NCBI GenBank assembly: GCA_964583335.1 | Contig: CAZOVG010000001.1 | Location: 124,001-188,000 of the forward strand | Reading direction: 5' to 3' | Length of the DNA: 64,000 nt | From: JAGNKE01 sp964583335 | Lineage (GTDB): Bacteria > Pseudomonadota > Alphaproteobacteria > Micavibrionales > Micavibrionaceae | Program-made: the position numbers and the translations under genes | In this document: piece by piece, positions 1 through 7,893 of the stretch | Layout of the letters: the number at the start of each line of letters is the position of its first letter | Numbering within the stretch: the first letter of the stretch is position 1 | Notes under the pieces: model-generated | Databases searched by the model: none | Seen by the model: only the letters and a program-made list of their open reading frames with translations | What the model was told of the DNA's origin: nothing

Positions 1-106
1 CGCCCGCCAGTGCCTGACGGTCGGTCTTGGCCTGCTGCACGAAGCCCCGGTACAGATCGCCCGGAACGAAGCGCAGATTCCCTATATCCCCTGGTTTTTC
101 CGGCAT
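1..106 (-). CDS. Unknown protein, N-terminal fragment cut by window edge
   Basis: Only the first 35 codons are inside the window. The frame opens with ATG at 106 and reads MPEKPGDIGNLRFVPGD..., with an AGGA ribosome site just upstream on the minus strand and no stop before the edge. It is divergent from the HAD phosphatase at 159, so the 52 bases between them should hold both promoters. No family can be named from so little sequence. Confidence 0.55.
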   Translation of the reverse strand, partial: MPEKPGDIGNLRFVPGDLYRGFVQQAKTDRQALAG

Positions 107-137
107 TTTTTCAGTCCTGTTGTATTTTTCTTCCCAC

Positions 138-143
138 TATAAT
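138..143 (+). promoter_or_regulatory. Candidate -10 box (TATAAT) for the HAD gene
   Basis: A perfect TATAAT lies only 16 bases before the first ATG of the HAD phosphatase. A transcript starting about 7 bases after it would have a leader of roughly 10 bases and no Shine-Dalgarno sequence, so the gene may be nearly leaderless. No convincing -35 box is seen. Confidence 0.4.
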
Positions 144-158
144 ACCCCTATATACACC

Positions 159-839
159 ATGATGCAAAAATTTCCCATAAAACTCGTTATTTTCGACTGC
201 GACGGCACGCTGGTGGACAGCGAGCTTTTGAATAACATGGCTATGGTCGAGGTTTTACAGGGTTTTGGGCTGGCGAAATATGACCTTGACCATGCGCTGG
301 AGCATTTCACGGGCCTGCGGTTCAGCCAGATTCTTGAGAATATCACACGCGAGACGGGCTACCCATTCCCGCCCGACGCGGCGCGGGGTTACCTTTCCGC
401 CGTGCGGCGTCTGGCCCCCACCCATATGAAGCCTGTTGCGGGGGCGGAGGAGCTGGTGCGGCATGTGCTCGGCGGCTATAAGGCCTGCGTGGTTTCCAAC
501 GGGGAGCGGAATAACGTTCTGACCTCGCTGGAGATGACGGGGCTGCGGCGCTATTTCAAGGACGAGCATATTTTCAGCGGGCTGATGGCGGCGGCCAAGC
601 CCGCGCCGGATCTGTTCCTGCTGGCGATGGAGCGGCTGGACGAGGCGCCGGGGGAGACGCTGATCATCGAGGATTCCGCCGTGGGCGTGACGGGCGGGGT
701 GGCGTCCGGCGCGAGCGTGTGGGGTTTTACGGGGACGCATCATGCACCGGAGGCGCAGGCGGCGGCGTTGACAGCTGCGGGGGCGCGTTGGGTTTTCGCG
801 GATATGGCAGAGGCGTTAGATAAGATCAGGCCTATTTAG
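159..839 (+). CDS. HAD-superfamily phosphatase (subfamily IA, Gph/phosphoglucomutase-like)
   Basis: The protein has all four HAD motifs: DCDGT at residues 13-17 (nucleophile Asp13 and acid Asp15), VVSNGE for motif II, the lysine in AKPAPDLF for motif III and IIEDSAVGV for motif IV. The helical cap between motifs I and II is the size found in sugar-phosphate and phosphoglycolate phosphatases, so it probably dephosphorylates a small sugar phosphate in the cytoplasm. The exact substrate cannot be read. Two adjacent ATGs (159 and 162) are possible starts; a longer in-frame extension to 27 has no support because motif I normally sits near residue 10. Confidence 0.85.
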   Translation: MMQKFPIKLVIFDCDGTLVDSELLNNMAMVEVLQGFGLAKYDLDHALEHFTGLRFSQILENITRETGYPFPPDAARGYLSAVRRLAPTHMKPVAGAEELVRHVLGGYKACVVSNGERNNVLTSLEMTGLRRYFKDEHIFSGLMAAAKPAPDLFLLAMERLDEAPGETLIIEDSAVGVTGGVASGASVWGFTGTHHAPEAQAAALTAAGARWVFADMAEALDKIRPI

Positions 840-1173
840 CCTTGTTTGTATTTTTGCATACTCTATGACACTGCAAATTACGCCAGGCGACTAAGGGATC
901 TTCTTCTGCGCTGTCGGGCGGTGTCAGACACTCTTTTAGGCAGTCTTGGTCTTTAGAGGCCGAGTTTTCGGCAGCGCGCTCTTCCTGAAGCCTTCGCCAC
1001 CTATGCAGCGGATCTTCTTCGGTCTCGCATTTTTCCTTGTCGTAGTCCGGGTGGGATTCGATGCAGTATGCCGGAACTTCCTCGCCCTCAGATTTGGCTC
1101 CAACAACGGGCATTGCCAAAGCGGCAAGCAACAAAGTCATTATAAAGAACGACTGTATGATTTCGCTCAGCAT
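832..1173 (-). CDS. Small secreted Cys-containing protein with an internal repeat
   Basis: 113 residues with a clear Sec signal peptide (hydrophobic residues 8-25, ending near VVGA). The mature part is short, acidic and holds six cysteines. A dodecamer occurs twice: EEDPLHRWRRLQ and EEDPLVAWRNLQ, the second copy followed by a CxxxC pair. No family is recognised. It overlaps the end of the HAD gene by 8 bases in convergent orientation and probably lies downstream of the DedA gene on the same strand. A role outside the cytoplasm is inferred only from the signal peptide. Confidence 0.6.
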   Translation of the reverse strand: MLSEIIQSFFIMTLLLAALAMPVVGAKSEGEEVPAYCIESHPDYDKEKCETEEDPLHRWRRLQEERAAENSASKDQDCLKECLTPPDSAEEDPLVAWRNLQCHRVCKNTNKAK

Positions 1174-1229
1174 CTTAAAGCCACGTCTTTCGAGGCGGTC
1201 CGCGAAAATATGAACGCGCCGTATGCGGA

Positions 1230-1874
1230 CTATTCCGCCGAGTTGCGGGCGGCGAGGGCCGCGTCCTTGGCCTTCTTTTCCAGCTTTGTCTTACGGACGT
1301 GCAGGAAGATCAGCATGGTCGCCAGCGTGATGACGAAGCATACGAAGACGAAGATGAAGAATTTGTCGAGGTCTTCGGGGGCCAGAATCTCGCCGCAGTA
1401 ATAGCCCAGAAGCGTCAGGCTCACGGTCCAGATCGCGCCGCCCACGACGTTGTAGAACATGAACGTGCGGTAGTTCATTTCGGAAGCGCCGGCCAGAAGG
1501 CTGACGAAGGCGCGGATGGGGAAGAAGCGCGCGATGACCAGCGCCCAGCTGCCGTAATTGTTGTAAAATTCCTTGGCCTTGTCGAGCATTTCGGCGTCAA
1601 TATGTTTGCCCGCCTTGCCCGCGCGGATCGCCGGTCCGGCCTTTTCGCCCAACCAGTACCCGATACAGTAGCCGATGATCGAGCCGATGAAACACAGCAA
1701 CATGACCAGCCAGAGGTCCAGAATGCCCTGAGAGGCCAGGAAACCCGTCACGAAGAGCAGGCTGTCGCTCGGCATGAAAAAGAAGATAATCACTCCGTTT
1801 TCCAGAATGATTGAAATGAGGATTCCCAAGTATCCGATTGATTTGACGAAGGGAATTAAATCCGGCCCGAGCAT
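1230..1874 (-). CDS. DedA-family membrane protein
   Basis: 214 residues with the SNARE-associated/DedA fold: an early re-entrant hydrophobic stretch, the family motif around GYCIGYWLGEKAG, then RFFPIRAFVSLLAGASEMNYRTF (arginine-rich region used by DedA proteins for lipid transport and membrane homeostasis), followed by two C-terminal membrane helices and a basic tail (KTKLEKKAKDAAL). DedA proteins act as proton-coupled lipid or flippase-like transporters in the inner membrane, for example undecaprenyl-phosphate recycling; which lipid applies here cannot be told. The start at 1874 gives the usual family length. Confidence 0.9.
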   Translation of the reverse strand: MLGPDLIPFVKSIGYLGILISIILENGVIIFFFMPSDSLLFVTGFLASQGILDLWLVMLLCFIGSIIGYCIGYWLGEKAGPAIRAGKAGKHIDAEMLDKAKEFYNNYGSWALVIARFFPIRAFVSLLAGASEMNYRTFMFYNVVGGAIWTVSLTLLGYYCGEILAPEDLDKFFIFVFVCFVITLATMLIFLHVRKTKLEKKAKDAALAARNSAE

Positions 1875-2055
1875 CGTTTTCTTTAACTTTTTGCAGCTTC
1901 GCTAAAAATCCTGCTGCACTTTATCCTATCGGCGGGACGAAAAGCAAACTGAATAAGAAAAAAAACGATTGTGCCCAACCCCCCTACTCGTTTGGCTTTC
2001 AGCTCTATACCTTCAACTTAACCGCCTCTCTTTTTGAGGGCAGGAAGAGGCCCGA

Positions 2056-2685
2056 TTAGATAAAATCCAGAGCGGCTATGTGGTTATAAAAGGCTTCCTG
2101 ATTTTTGATATCCTCGGTCGGATAGAGCAGCATCAGCTGCATGTAGACCCTTTGCAGCTTTTTGTGAGAAGACTCTACAAACTCGTCCTTAGGGTATTGG
2201 CTTCGCATTCTTAAGAACATGCTCCCGCGCATACTTGACCATTTAATGAAGAAATCCCTCTGCTCGCCTAATGCGATTAAATACAGTTCCTCAATTTTTT
2301 TTAATTCCTCGGTCGGCGCGCGGGTAAGGGTGAAGCTTTCGATGATTTCTTCCATTATTTTTAGATAGTCAGGCAGGTATTTTTTATGCGCCTGAGTCCC
2401 CGCGAAATAATATTGCATCATGTTCACGCGCGCCTGCGTGGCCATATCCGAGGTATAGAAAAGGTGTTCGAGATAGGCCGCCTCGTTTTCCGGAAGCGGG
2501 CTGATGCTTTTGTCGTAAGGTGTACGCGCCCGATCAAAAAAGGCATACGCTTCCTCGACGGTAAAATTTTTGGGGTGCTTCATGTAGTATTCTTCTTCTG
2601 CGGCTGCCGGCGCGATGAGCGCACAGAAGAGCAAAACAGCGAATAAAACGCCCGACAGGCGCAGTCTTCCGAGGGGGCCGTTCAT
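2056..2685 (-). CDS. Secreted or periplasmic helical protein, unknown
   Basis: From ATG 2685 the protein has 209 residues and begins MNGPLGRLRLSGVLFAVLL, a signal peptide that probably ends at APAAAEE. The mature part is predicted all-helical, rich in Tyr, Glu and Met, with no recognisable domain. An in-frame start at 2751 would add 22 residues before the signal and is less likely. It begins 18 bases after the end of pyruvate kinase on the same strand and so is probably co-transcribed with it. Base composition is more AT-rich than pyk. Confidence 0.6.
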   Translation of the reverse strand: MNGPLGRLRLSGVLFAVLLFCALIAPAAAEEEYYMKHPKNFTVEEAYAFFDRARTPYDKSISPLPENEAAYLEHLFYTSDMATQARVNMMQYYFAGTQAHKKYLPDYLKIMEEIIESFTLTRAPTEELKKIEELYLIALGEQRDFFIKWSSMRGSMFLRMRSQYPKDEFVESSHKKLQRVYMQLMLLYPTEDIKNQEAFYNHIAALDFI

Positions 2686-2769
2686 GAATAGACCTAATAT
2701 CAGTTTTCTCTGGGTTGATTCTAACATATTTCGAACACATTTCCGCCACAAAATTTATTGCCGCTTCGC

Positions 2770-4185
2770 TCATGCCTTTGCGATCCGAAGGATATTCGTC
2801 GTGCCCGGCTTGCCGAAGGGAACGCCCGCCGTCATCACGAAGCGCTGGCCTTTTTCAATGAAGCCGTGCCGGAGCGCGATTTCCGCCGCATGGAGGGCCG
2901 GGCCGGTGAAGTCGTCGAGATTCTCTTCTTCGTGTATCGGGAAAACGCCGTATGAGAGTTTGAGGCGGCGGGCTACGCCAAGATTGGGCGTGAGGCAGAG
3001 GATCGGCACCTCCGGGCGCTGGCGGGCCGTGCGCAGGGAGGTCGAGCCTGACATAGTGTAGTTGACGATCAGGACGGCCTCCACGTCCTGCGCCACATAA
3101 TAAGCCGCCGTTGTGATCGCGTCGGCGCTGCTGTTCAAGGCATCGGGGCGTTCGGCCTCCATCATGTTCTGGTAGTTCTCGTCGGCTTCGACCTTGCGGG
3201 CGATGCGGTGCATCATCTCCACGGCCTGGAGCGGGTATTCGCCGGTCGCGGTCTCGGCGGAGAGCATAATGGCATCCGCCCCGTCATAGACGGCGGTGGC
3301 CACGTCGGAGGCCTCGGCGCGGGTCGGACGGGCGTTATTAATCATCGATTCGAGCATCTGGGTGGCCACGACCACGGGCTTGCCCGCCTCGCGCACAATC
3401 TTGACGATGCGTTTTTGCGCGGGCGGCACGTCCTCGGGCGGGATTTCCACGCCCAGATCGCCGCGCGCGATCATCACGCCGTCGGCATATTCCAGCAACT
3501 CCTCCAGCCGCGCGAGGGCGGAGGGTTTTTCCAGCTTGATCATCAGGGCGGCGCGTCCGGCGATCAGCTCGCGGGCCTCCCTTACGTCCTCGGGCTTCTG
3601 CACGAAACTCTGGGCGATCCAGTCCACGCCCATGCCCAGCGCGGCTTCGAGGTCTATTCGGTCTTTTTTGGTGAGGGCGGGAATCGGCAGGACGATCCCG
3701 GGGACGTTGAAGCCCTTTTTGTCGCTGAGGCTCGCACCGGTGCGAATTTCCCCGATCAGGAAGCCGGGGCCCTTTTCGGTGATGCGGACGCGCACCTTGC
3801 CGTCGTCGAGCAGAATTTTTCCGCCGGGCTCGATGACGTCGAGCACCTCGGGATGCGGCAGGCAGACACGGTCGGCGTTGCCGGGCGCGGGGTCGAGGTC
3901 GAAGCGAATCGACTGGCCCTTGGTCACGGCGATTTTTCCGCCCTCGAACGTCCCGATCCGCAATTTCGGCCCCTGCAGATCCGCGATGATTCCGATGGGT
4001 TGGCCGCGCTTTTGCTCCAGTGCGCGTATCCTGTCCAGAACCTGTTTATGGCCGTCATGGGTTCCGTGCGAGAAATTCATGCGGAAAACGTCCACGCCCG
4101 CATCGAGCAGGGCCTCGATCATCTCCGAACTGGCGGAAACCGGGCCTATCGTTGCGATGATCTTGGTCTGGCGTTTCTTCTTCAT
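2770..4185 (-). CDS. pyk: Pyruvate kinase
   Basis: 471 residues, the usual length of bacterial pyruvate kinases. It converts phosphoenolpyruvate and ADP to pyruvate and ATP in the last step of glycolysis. Visible family signatures: N-terminal TKIIATIGP and NFSHG, the active-site segment LMIKLEKPSAL with the catalytic lysine, MIARGDLGVEIP (metal-binding), ATQMLESMINNARPTRAEASDVATAVYDGADAIMLSAETA (signature region), and a C-terminal regulatory domain ending near GVPFGKPGTTNILRIAKA. ATG at 4185 begins MKKKRQTKIIATIGP. Confidence 0.97.
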   Translation of the reverse strand: MKKKRQTKIIATIGPVSASSEMIEALLDAGVDVFRMNFSHGTHDGHKQVLDRIRALEQKRGQPIGIIADLQGPKLRIGTFEGGKIAVTKGQSIRFDLDPAPGNADRVCLPHPEVLDVIEPGGKILLDDGKVRVRITEKGPGFLIGEIRTGASLSDKKGFNVPGIVLPIPALTKKDRIDLEAALGMGVDWIAQSFVQKPEDVREARELIAGRAALMIKLEKPSALARLEELLEYADGVMIARGDLGVEIPPEDVPPAQKRIVKIVREAGKPVVVATQMLESMINNARPTRAEASDVATAVYDGADAIMLSAETATGEYPLQAVEMMHRIARKVEADENYQNMMEAERPDALNSSADAITTAAYYVAQDVEAVLIVNYTMSGSTSLRTARQRPEVPILCLTPNLGVARRLKLSYGVFPIHEEENLDDFTGPALHAAEIALRHGFIEKGQRFVMTAGVPFGKPGTTNILRIAKA

Positions 4186-4424
4186 GCGATTCTCTGATTT
4201 TTTCTTTTGGATTTCAATGCGTTCCCAGTTTTGAACTGTACCAGAAAGCCTCTAACACTCATTTAATGAGCGTACCCTTGACCCCCAATTTTGGGTAATA
4301 TTCTTTCAAATTTGGTTTTTTTCACCGGGGGATAAAAAATTGGATATGTCTGTTTTAAGAAGAAAAAACAGGTGGTTTTTGATTAAATCGGAGTCCGGTA
4401 GGAATAAATTCAATTTGGCACGGA

Positions 4425-4472
4425 ATACTGGATATAGTATTTTCTCTAAAGATTAACCGCTAGCCCTAGTGG
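4425..4472 (+). promoter_or_regulatory. Two tandem NrdR-box-like palindromes upstream of nrdA
   Basis: Box 1 (4425-4440, ATACTGGATATAGTAT) matches the published NrdR consensus ACACWATATATWGTGT at 12 of 16 positions and has perfect arms AATACT/AGTATT in its 18-base form. Box 2 (4457-4472, CCGCTAGCCCTAGTGG) is weaker but keeps the CTA...TAG core. The two 16-mers are separated by 16 bases, a centre spacing of 32, which is the three-helical-turn arrangement known for NrdR sites. NrdR is the dATP/ATP-sensing repressor of ribonucleotide reductase genes. Confidence 0.6.
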
Positions 4473-4500
4473 TTTGTCCTGAGTTCACCTCAAAGCCTGT

Positions 4501-4506
4501 TATAAT
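4501..4506 (+). promoter_or_regulatory. -10 box TATAAT for nrdA
   Basis: Perfect TATAAT 41 bases before the nrdA ATG, downstream of the NrdR-like palindromes. A -35 box at the normal distance is poor (TTGTCC at 4474-4479 would need a 21-base spacer), so an activator or a non-canonical promoter is possible. Confidence 0.4.
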
Positions 4507-4547
4507 TTCTACATTCTTGAACTTTCGTAAGAGTAAGGACAGTACTC

Positions 4548-6401
4548 ATGTTTGACATTGCGCAAATGGAGCGGGGAAATCGCGTGCGGATCGACCGCAG
4601 CCGCGACGCTTATCTCACCTCCTTCGGAAAAGCCACACTCAACGACCGCTACCTGATGCCTGAAGAGCAATATCAGGATCTGTTCGCGCGGGTGGCGATG
4701 TATTACGGCGATGACAGCGCCCACGCGCAGCGTCTTTACGATTATGTCTCGAACCTCTGGTTCATGCCGGCCACGCCGATTCTTTCGAACGGCGGCACCA
4801 ATCGCGGCCTGCCGATCTCGTGCTTCCTGAACGAAACCAACGACTCGCTGGACGATATCGTCGCGCTGTGGAACGAGAATGTCTGGCTGGCCTCGCTGGG
4901 CGGCGGCATCGGCTCCTACTGGGGCAACGTGCGTTCGATCGGCGAGAAGGTCGGGCGCAACGGCAAGACGTCGGGGATCGTTCCGTTCATCCGCGTCATG
5001 GATTCCCTTACGCTCGCGATTTCGCAGGGTTCCCTGCGGCGCGGCTCTGCGGCCATCTATCTTCCCGTGTGGCACCCGGAGATCGAGGAGTTTCTTGAAA
5101 TCCGCCGTCCGACCGGGGGGGACCCGAACCGCAAGGCGTTGAACCTGCATCAGGGCGTCCTGATCCCCAACCGTTTCATGGAGGCCGTGCGCAACGACGA
5201 GGAGTGGGCGCTGAAATCCCCCAAGGACGGGCATGTCGTGGACCGGGTGAGCGCGCGCGACCTCTGGATCCGCATGCTGACCGCGCGGATCGAGACGGGC
5301 GAGCCCTACTTCGTCTTTATCGATCATGTGAACGACGCGATTCCCAACCATCACAAGATGGCAGGTCTGAACGTCAAGATGTCGAACCTGTGTTCCGAGA
5401 TCACGTTGCCTACCGGCCGCGATCATCTGGGCAACGACCGGACGGCTGTGTGCTGTCTGTCGTCGCTGAATCTTGAGAAGTTCGAGGAGTGGCAGGGTCA
5501 CCCGACCTTCATCGAGGATATCATGCGGTTCCTCGACAACGTTCTGACCGACTTCATCGAGAAGTCCCCCGACACGATGAAGCGCGCGAAATACTCGGCG
5601 ATGCGCGAGCGTTCCGTGGGTCTCGGCGTCATGGGCTTCCATTCCTTCCTTCAGTCCAAGATGATCCCGATGGAGGGCGTCATGGCGAAGGTGTGGAACC
5701 GGAGGATCTTCCAGCACGTCAAGCGGCAGGCGGACGACGCGTCCGTCAAGCTGGCGCACGAACGCGGCGCTTGCCCGGATGCGGCGGATTACGGAATCAT
5801 GGAGCGGTTTTCCAACAAGATGGCGATCGCGCCGACGGCTTCGATCTCCATCATCTGCGGCGGGGCCAGCCCCGGCATCGAACCGCATGCGGCGAACGCC
5901 TATACGCATAAGACGCTTTCGGGATCGTTCGCGGTCAAGAACAAGCATCTTGAAGAGTTGCTCGAAGAGCGCGGACAGAATACCGACGATGTGTGGTCAT
6001 CGATCTTCACCAACGAAGGGTCGGTCCAGCATCTTGATTTCCTGACGCCCGAGGAGAAGGACGTGTTCAAGACCGCGTTCGAGATCGACCAGAGATGGCT
6101 GATCGAGCATGCCGCCGACCGTACGCCGTTCGTGTGCCAGGCGCAGTCGCTCAACGTGTTCCTGCCCGCCACCGTGCATAAGGCGGACCTTCACCGCATC
6201 CACTGGGAGGCGTGGCAGAAAGGCGTCAAATCGCTTTATTACTGCCGTTCCAAATCCATCCAGCGGGCGGAGAGCGATGCGTCGTGGAAGCGTTCTCAGG
6301 CGGATGAGTCTGCCGCTGCGGCGGCGGAGGCTGCCAAACAGGGCAGTTTCAGCGAATCCGAAAAATCCGGCAACTACGAGGAGTGCCTCGCCTGCCAATA
6401 A
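4548..6401 (+). CDS. nrdA: Ribonucleoside-diphosphate reductase, alpha (catalytic) subunit, class I
   Basis: 617 residues; it reduces ribonucleoside diphosphates to deoxyribonucleotides together with NrdB. Catalytic elements are present: Cys92 in PISCFLN, the N-x-C-x-E triad at Asn280/Cys282/Glu284 in SNLCSEI, the partner cysteine in AVCCLSSLNL (302-303), the radical-transfer tyrosine pair in SLYYCRSKS, and a C-terminal CLACQ redox tail. It lacks an N-terminal ATP cone, so classical dATP inhibition through that domain is not expected, as in other short alphaproteobacterial NrdA proteins. ATG 4548 has AAGGA eight bases upstream. nrdB lies 1.5 kb downstream on the same strand, not adjacent. Confidence 0.96.
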   Translation: MFDIAQMERGNRVRIDRSRDAYLTSFGKATLNDRYLMPEEQYQDLFARVAMYYGDDSAHAQRLYDYVSNLWFMPATPILSNGGTNRGLPISCFLNETNDSLDDIVALWNENVWLASLGGGIGSYWGNVRSIGEKVGRNGKTSGIVPFIRVMDSLTLAISQGSLRRGSAAIYLPVWHPEIEEFLEIRRPTGGDPNRKALNLHQGVLIPNRFMEAVRNDEEWALKSPKDGHVVDRVSARDLWIRMLTARIETGEPYFVFIDHVNDAIPNHHKMAGLNVKMSNLCSEITLPTGRDHLGNDRTAVCCLSSLNLEKFEEWQGHPTFIEDIMRFLDNVLTDFIEKSPDTMKRAKYSAMRERSVGLGVMGFHSFLQSKMIPMEGVMAKVWNRRIFQHVKRQADDASVKLAHERGACPDAADYGIMERFSNKMAIAPTASISIICGGASPGIEPHAANAYTHKTLSGSFAVKNKHLEELLEERGQNTDDVWSSIFTNEGSVQHLDFLTPEEKDVFKTAFEIDQRWLIEHAADRTPFVCQAQSLNVFLPATVHKADLHRIHWEAWQKGVKSLYYCRSKSIQRAESDASWKRSQADESAAAAAEAAKQGSFSESEKSGNYEECLACQ

Positions 6402-6410
6402 CCCGTTTTA

Positions 6411-6465
6411 CTGCGTAAACACTTACAGCTTTTTTACTGTGTAAGTCTTCATACTTAAACTGCGT
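6411..6465 (+). repeat. Three ACTGYGTAA motifs in the nrdA 3' UTR
   Basis: Between the nrdA stop codon and its terminator the sequence holds CTGCGTAAAC (6411), CTGTGTAAGT (6437) and CTGCGTAATG (6460), each preceded by A. The same word forms a dense cluster after the coiled-coil gene at 22.7 kb. No function is known. Confidence 0.55.
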
Positions 6466-6470
6466 AATGG

Positions 6471-6503
6471 AAAGAGGCTCGCTTAACGGGCCTCTTTTCT
6501 TTT
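6471..6503 (+). terminator. Rho-independent terminator after nrdA
   Basis: AAAGAGGC (6471-6478) pairs with GCCTCTTT (6490-6497) across a 11-base loop, and the 3' arm runs into a T-rich tract (TTTTCTTTT). This ends the nrdA transcript before msrB. Confidence 0.8.
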
Positions 6504-6582
6504 GGGAGCGCGCGGTAACGGCGGTGCCGGGGCTTGCGAATAGGCTTGTGTAAATGATACATCAGGCTTTAGAGGAAAAACC

Positions 6583-7173
6583 ATGGCCAAACAAGGCATT
6601 AAGACTGCCGCTCTTGTTATCGCTTGCGCGGCGCTGGCCGGAGGCGGCACAATTTTAAGCACGGGATACGGGGTTTTTGCCGAGGATCAGGCCGCCCCCG
6701 CGCAGCAGGAAGGATCAGAGACGATGAAAACCGACCACCTCAACAAGATGCAGAAATACGTGACCCAGCACGACGGGACGGAGCCGGCGTTCGACAACGA
6801 ATACTGGGACAACAAGGAGCCCGGAATATACGTGGACGTGGTCTCGGGCGAGCCGCTGTTTTCCTCGCTCGACAAATTCGATTCCGGTACGGGCTGGCCG
6901 AGCTTCACCAAGCCGATCGAAGGCGGCACGCTGACCGAACATACGGACCAGAAGCTCTGGGTGCCGCGCACCGAGGTGCGCTCAAAGAGCGCGGATTCGC
7001 ATCTGGGCCACGTGTTCGACGACGGGCCGAAAGATAAAGGCGGCCTGCGCTATTGCATTAATTCCGCCGCGCTGCGGTTCGTTCCGCTGGCCGACCTTGA
7101 GAAGGAAGGCTACGGCGCATTCCTCCCGCTGTTCGAGGGGCATGGCATGAGCAGCGCTCCTTCTAAAAAGTAA
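6583..7173 (+). CDS. msrB: Exported peptide-methionine (R)-S-oxide reductase
   Basis: 196 residues: an N-terminal signal or anchor (LVIACAALAGGGTIL, residues 11-25) followed by a complete MsrB domain. Signatures are SGTGWPSFTKP, DSHLGHVFDDGP and the catalytic Cys158 in GLRYCINSAALRF. The CxxC zinc pairs of many MsrB proteins are missing (GIYVDVVSGEPLF in the usual place), so this is the zinc-free type, and the usual resolving-cysteine site is Ser (RSKSADSH). It repairs oxidised methionine, here probably in the periplasm. Its location between nrdA and nrdB suggests, but does not show, a link to oxidative protection. Confidence 0.93.
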   Translation: MAKQGIKTAALVIACAALAGGGTILSTGYGVFAEDQAAPAQQEGSETMKTDHLNKMQKYVTQHDGTEPAFDNEYWDNKEPGIYVDVVSGEPLFSSLDKFDSGTGWPSFTKPIEGGTLTEHTDQKLWVPRTEVRSKSADSHLGHVFDDGPKDKGGLRYCINSAALRFVPLADLEKEGYGAFLPLFEGHGMSSAPSKK

Positions 7174-7260
7174 ACCGCTCGGCCCTTACGGCCGCGCTCG
7201 ATTCACCGCTTGAAGTGCGCTATAGCTTGTGATCCTGAAACATCGCCGAAGGGTCATTTC

Positions 7261-7683
7261 ATGCACTGGTCGTTCTTCACCGCCATGGTTGTCGTCTGCG
7301 CAACCGGGATTCACTTCTTTTCGCAGATGGCGAAAAACACAGTCGATCCGGTGATCGCGCTGGTCATCACCACGGGGACGGCATTCCTGCTTTCGCTCTG
7401 TCTGCTCCCGGCGGCGCAGGACGGGCTGGTCAAGAATCTCCATTTCGGCAAGGGGCCGGTGCTTTACATGCTGGTCGGGGCGTGCATCACCTTCGCACAT
7501 CTGGGCATTTTCTATATGTTCAAGGCGGGGGCGCCGATGTCGTTGGCCACGCCGATCGCGCGGTTTTTGCCGGCCATTCTGGCGGTGATCTTGGGCGTCG
7601 CCGTCTTCCACGAAACGCTCAAGCCCCTGCAGATCGCCGGGCTGGTGCTGGCTGTGGTCGCGGTGGTGCTGACCGTGAAATAA
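7261..7683 (+). CDS. Half-size EamA/DMT-type transporter
   Basis: 140 residues from ATG 7261 (GAAGGG ribosome site just upstream; an earlier in-frame ATG at 7210 has none). It is about five membrane helices long and corresponds to one EamA repeat, ending with the typical ARFLPAILAVILGVAVFHETLKPLQIAGLVLAVVAVVL helix pair and its conserved Glu. Full-length DMT carriers have two such repeats, so this would work as a dimer or with a partner. A second half-size DMT protein lies at 29.4 kb. Substrate unknown. Confidence 0.8.
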   Translation: MHWSFFTAMVVVCATGIHFFSQMAKNTVDPVIALVITTGTAFLLSLCLLPAAQDGLVKNLHFGKGPVLYMLVGACITFAHLGIFYMFKAGAPMSLATPIARFLPAILAVILGVAVFHETLKPLQIAGLVLAVVAVVLTVK

Positions 7684-7729
7684 AACTGCGCGATTCCTTG
7701 TGAAAAAATTTCAGGAAGGGTCTTGAACT

Positions 7730-7774
7730 CCACAACATGTTGTGTCATTTTTTTCTGTGTCTACTAAATGTAGA
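7730..7774 (+). promoter_or_regulatory. NrdR-box-like palindrome upstream of nrdB
   Basis: CACAACATGTTGTG at 7731-7744 is a perfect 14-base palindrome; in its 16-base form it matches the NrdR consensus at 13 of 16 positions. A second inverted repeat, TCTAC-N5-GTAGA (7760-7774), is centred about 30 bases downstream. TTGAAC at 7723-7728 could be a -35 box, which would put the palindrome within the promoter where a repressor would block RNA polymerase. Confidence 0.6.
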
Positions 7775-7893
7775 TTTTCTTAATTGTTTTCGAACTATCC
7801 CCGTTATCCCCAATGCCGTGTGCTGAAAAGACTCGGCACGGGCGGGGATCGCTCTACACTGACCTGAACCGATTCTTTTCAAGGAGTGCTTCC

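Larger units (their letters stand above)
4186..4547. other. Intergenic region between divergent pyk and nrdA
   Basis: 362 bases, AT-rich, with no credible gene. The nrdA-proximal half holds a pair of palindromes resembling NrdR boxes, a TATAAT and a ribosome site (AAGGA at 4535-4539). The pyk-proximal half (about 4200-4400) shows only AT-rich sequence, presumably its promoter. Confidence 0.6.

Noticed and set aside
3208..4197. Long open frame antisense to pyruvate kinase
   Set aside because: Composition-driven shadow in GC-rich DNA; no ribosome site, no family resemblance, and pyk on the other strand is certain. Similar antisense frames over nrdA, ilvA, rmuC, the AAA+ and the dehydrogenase/hydratase genes were rejected for the same reason.
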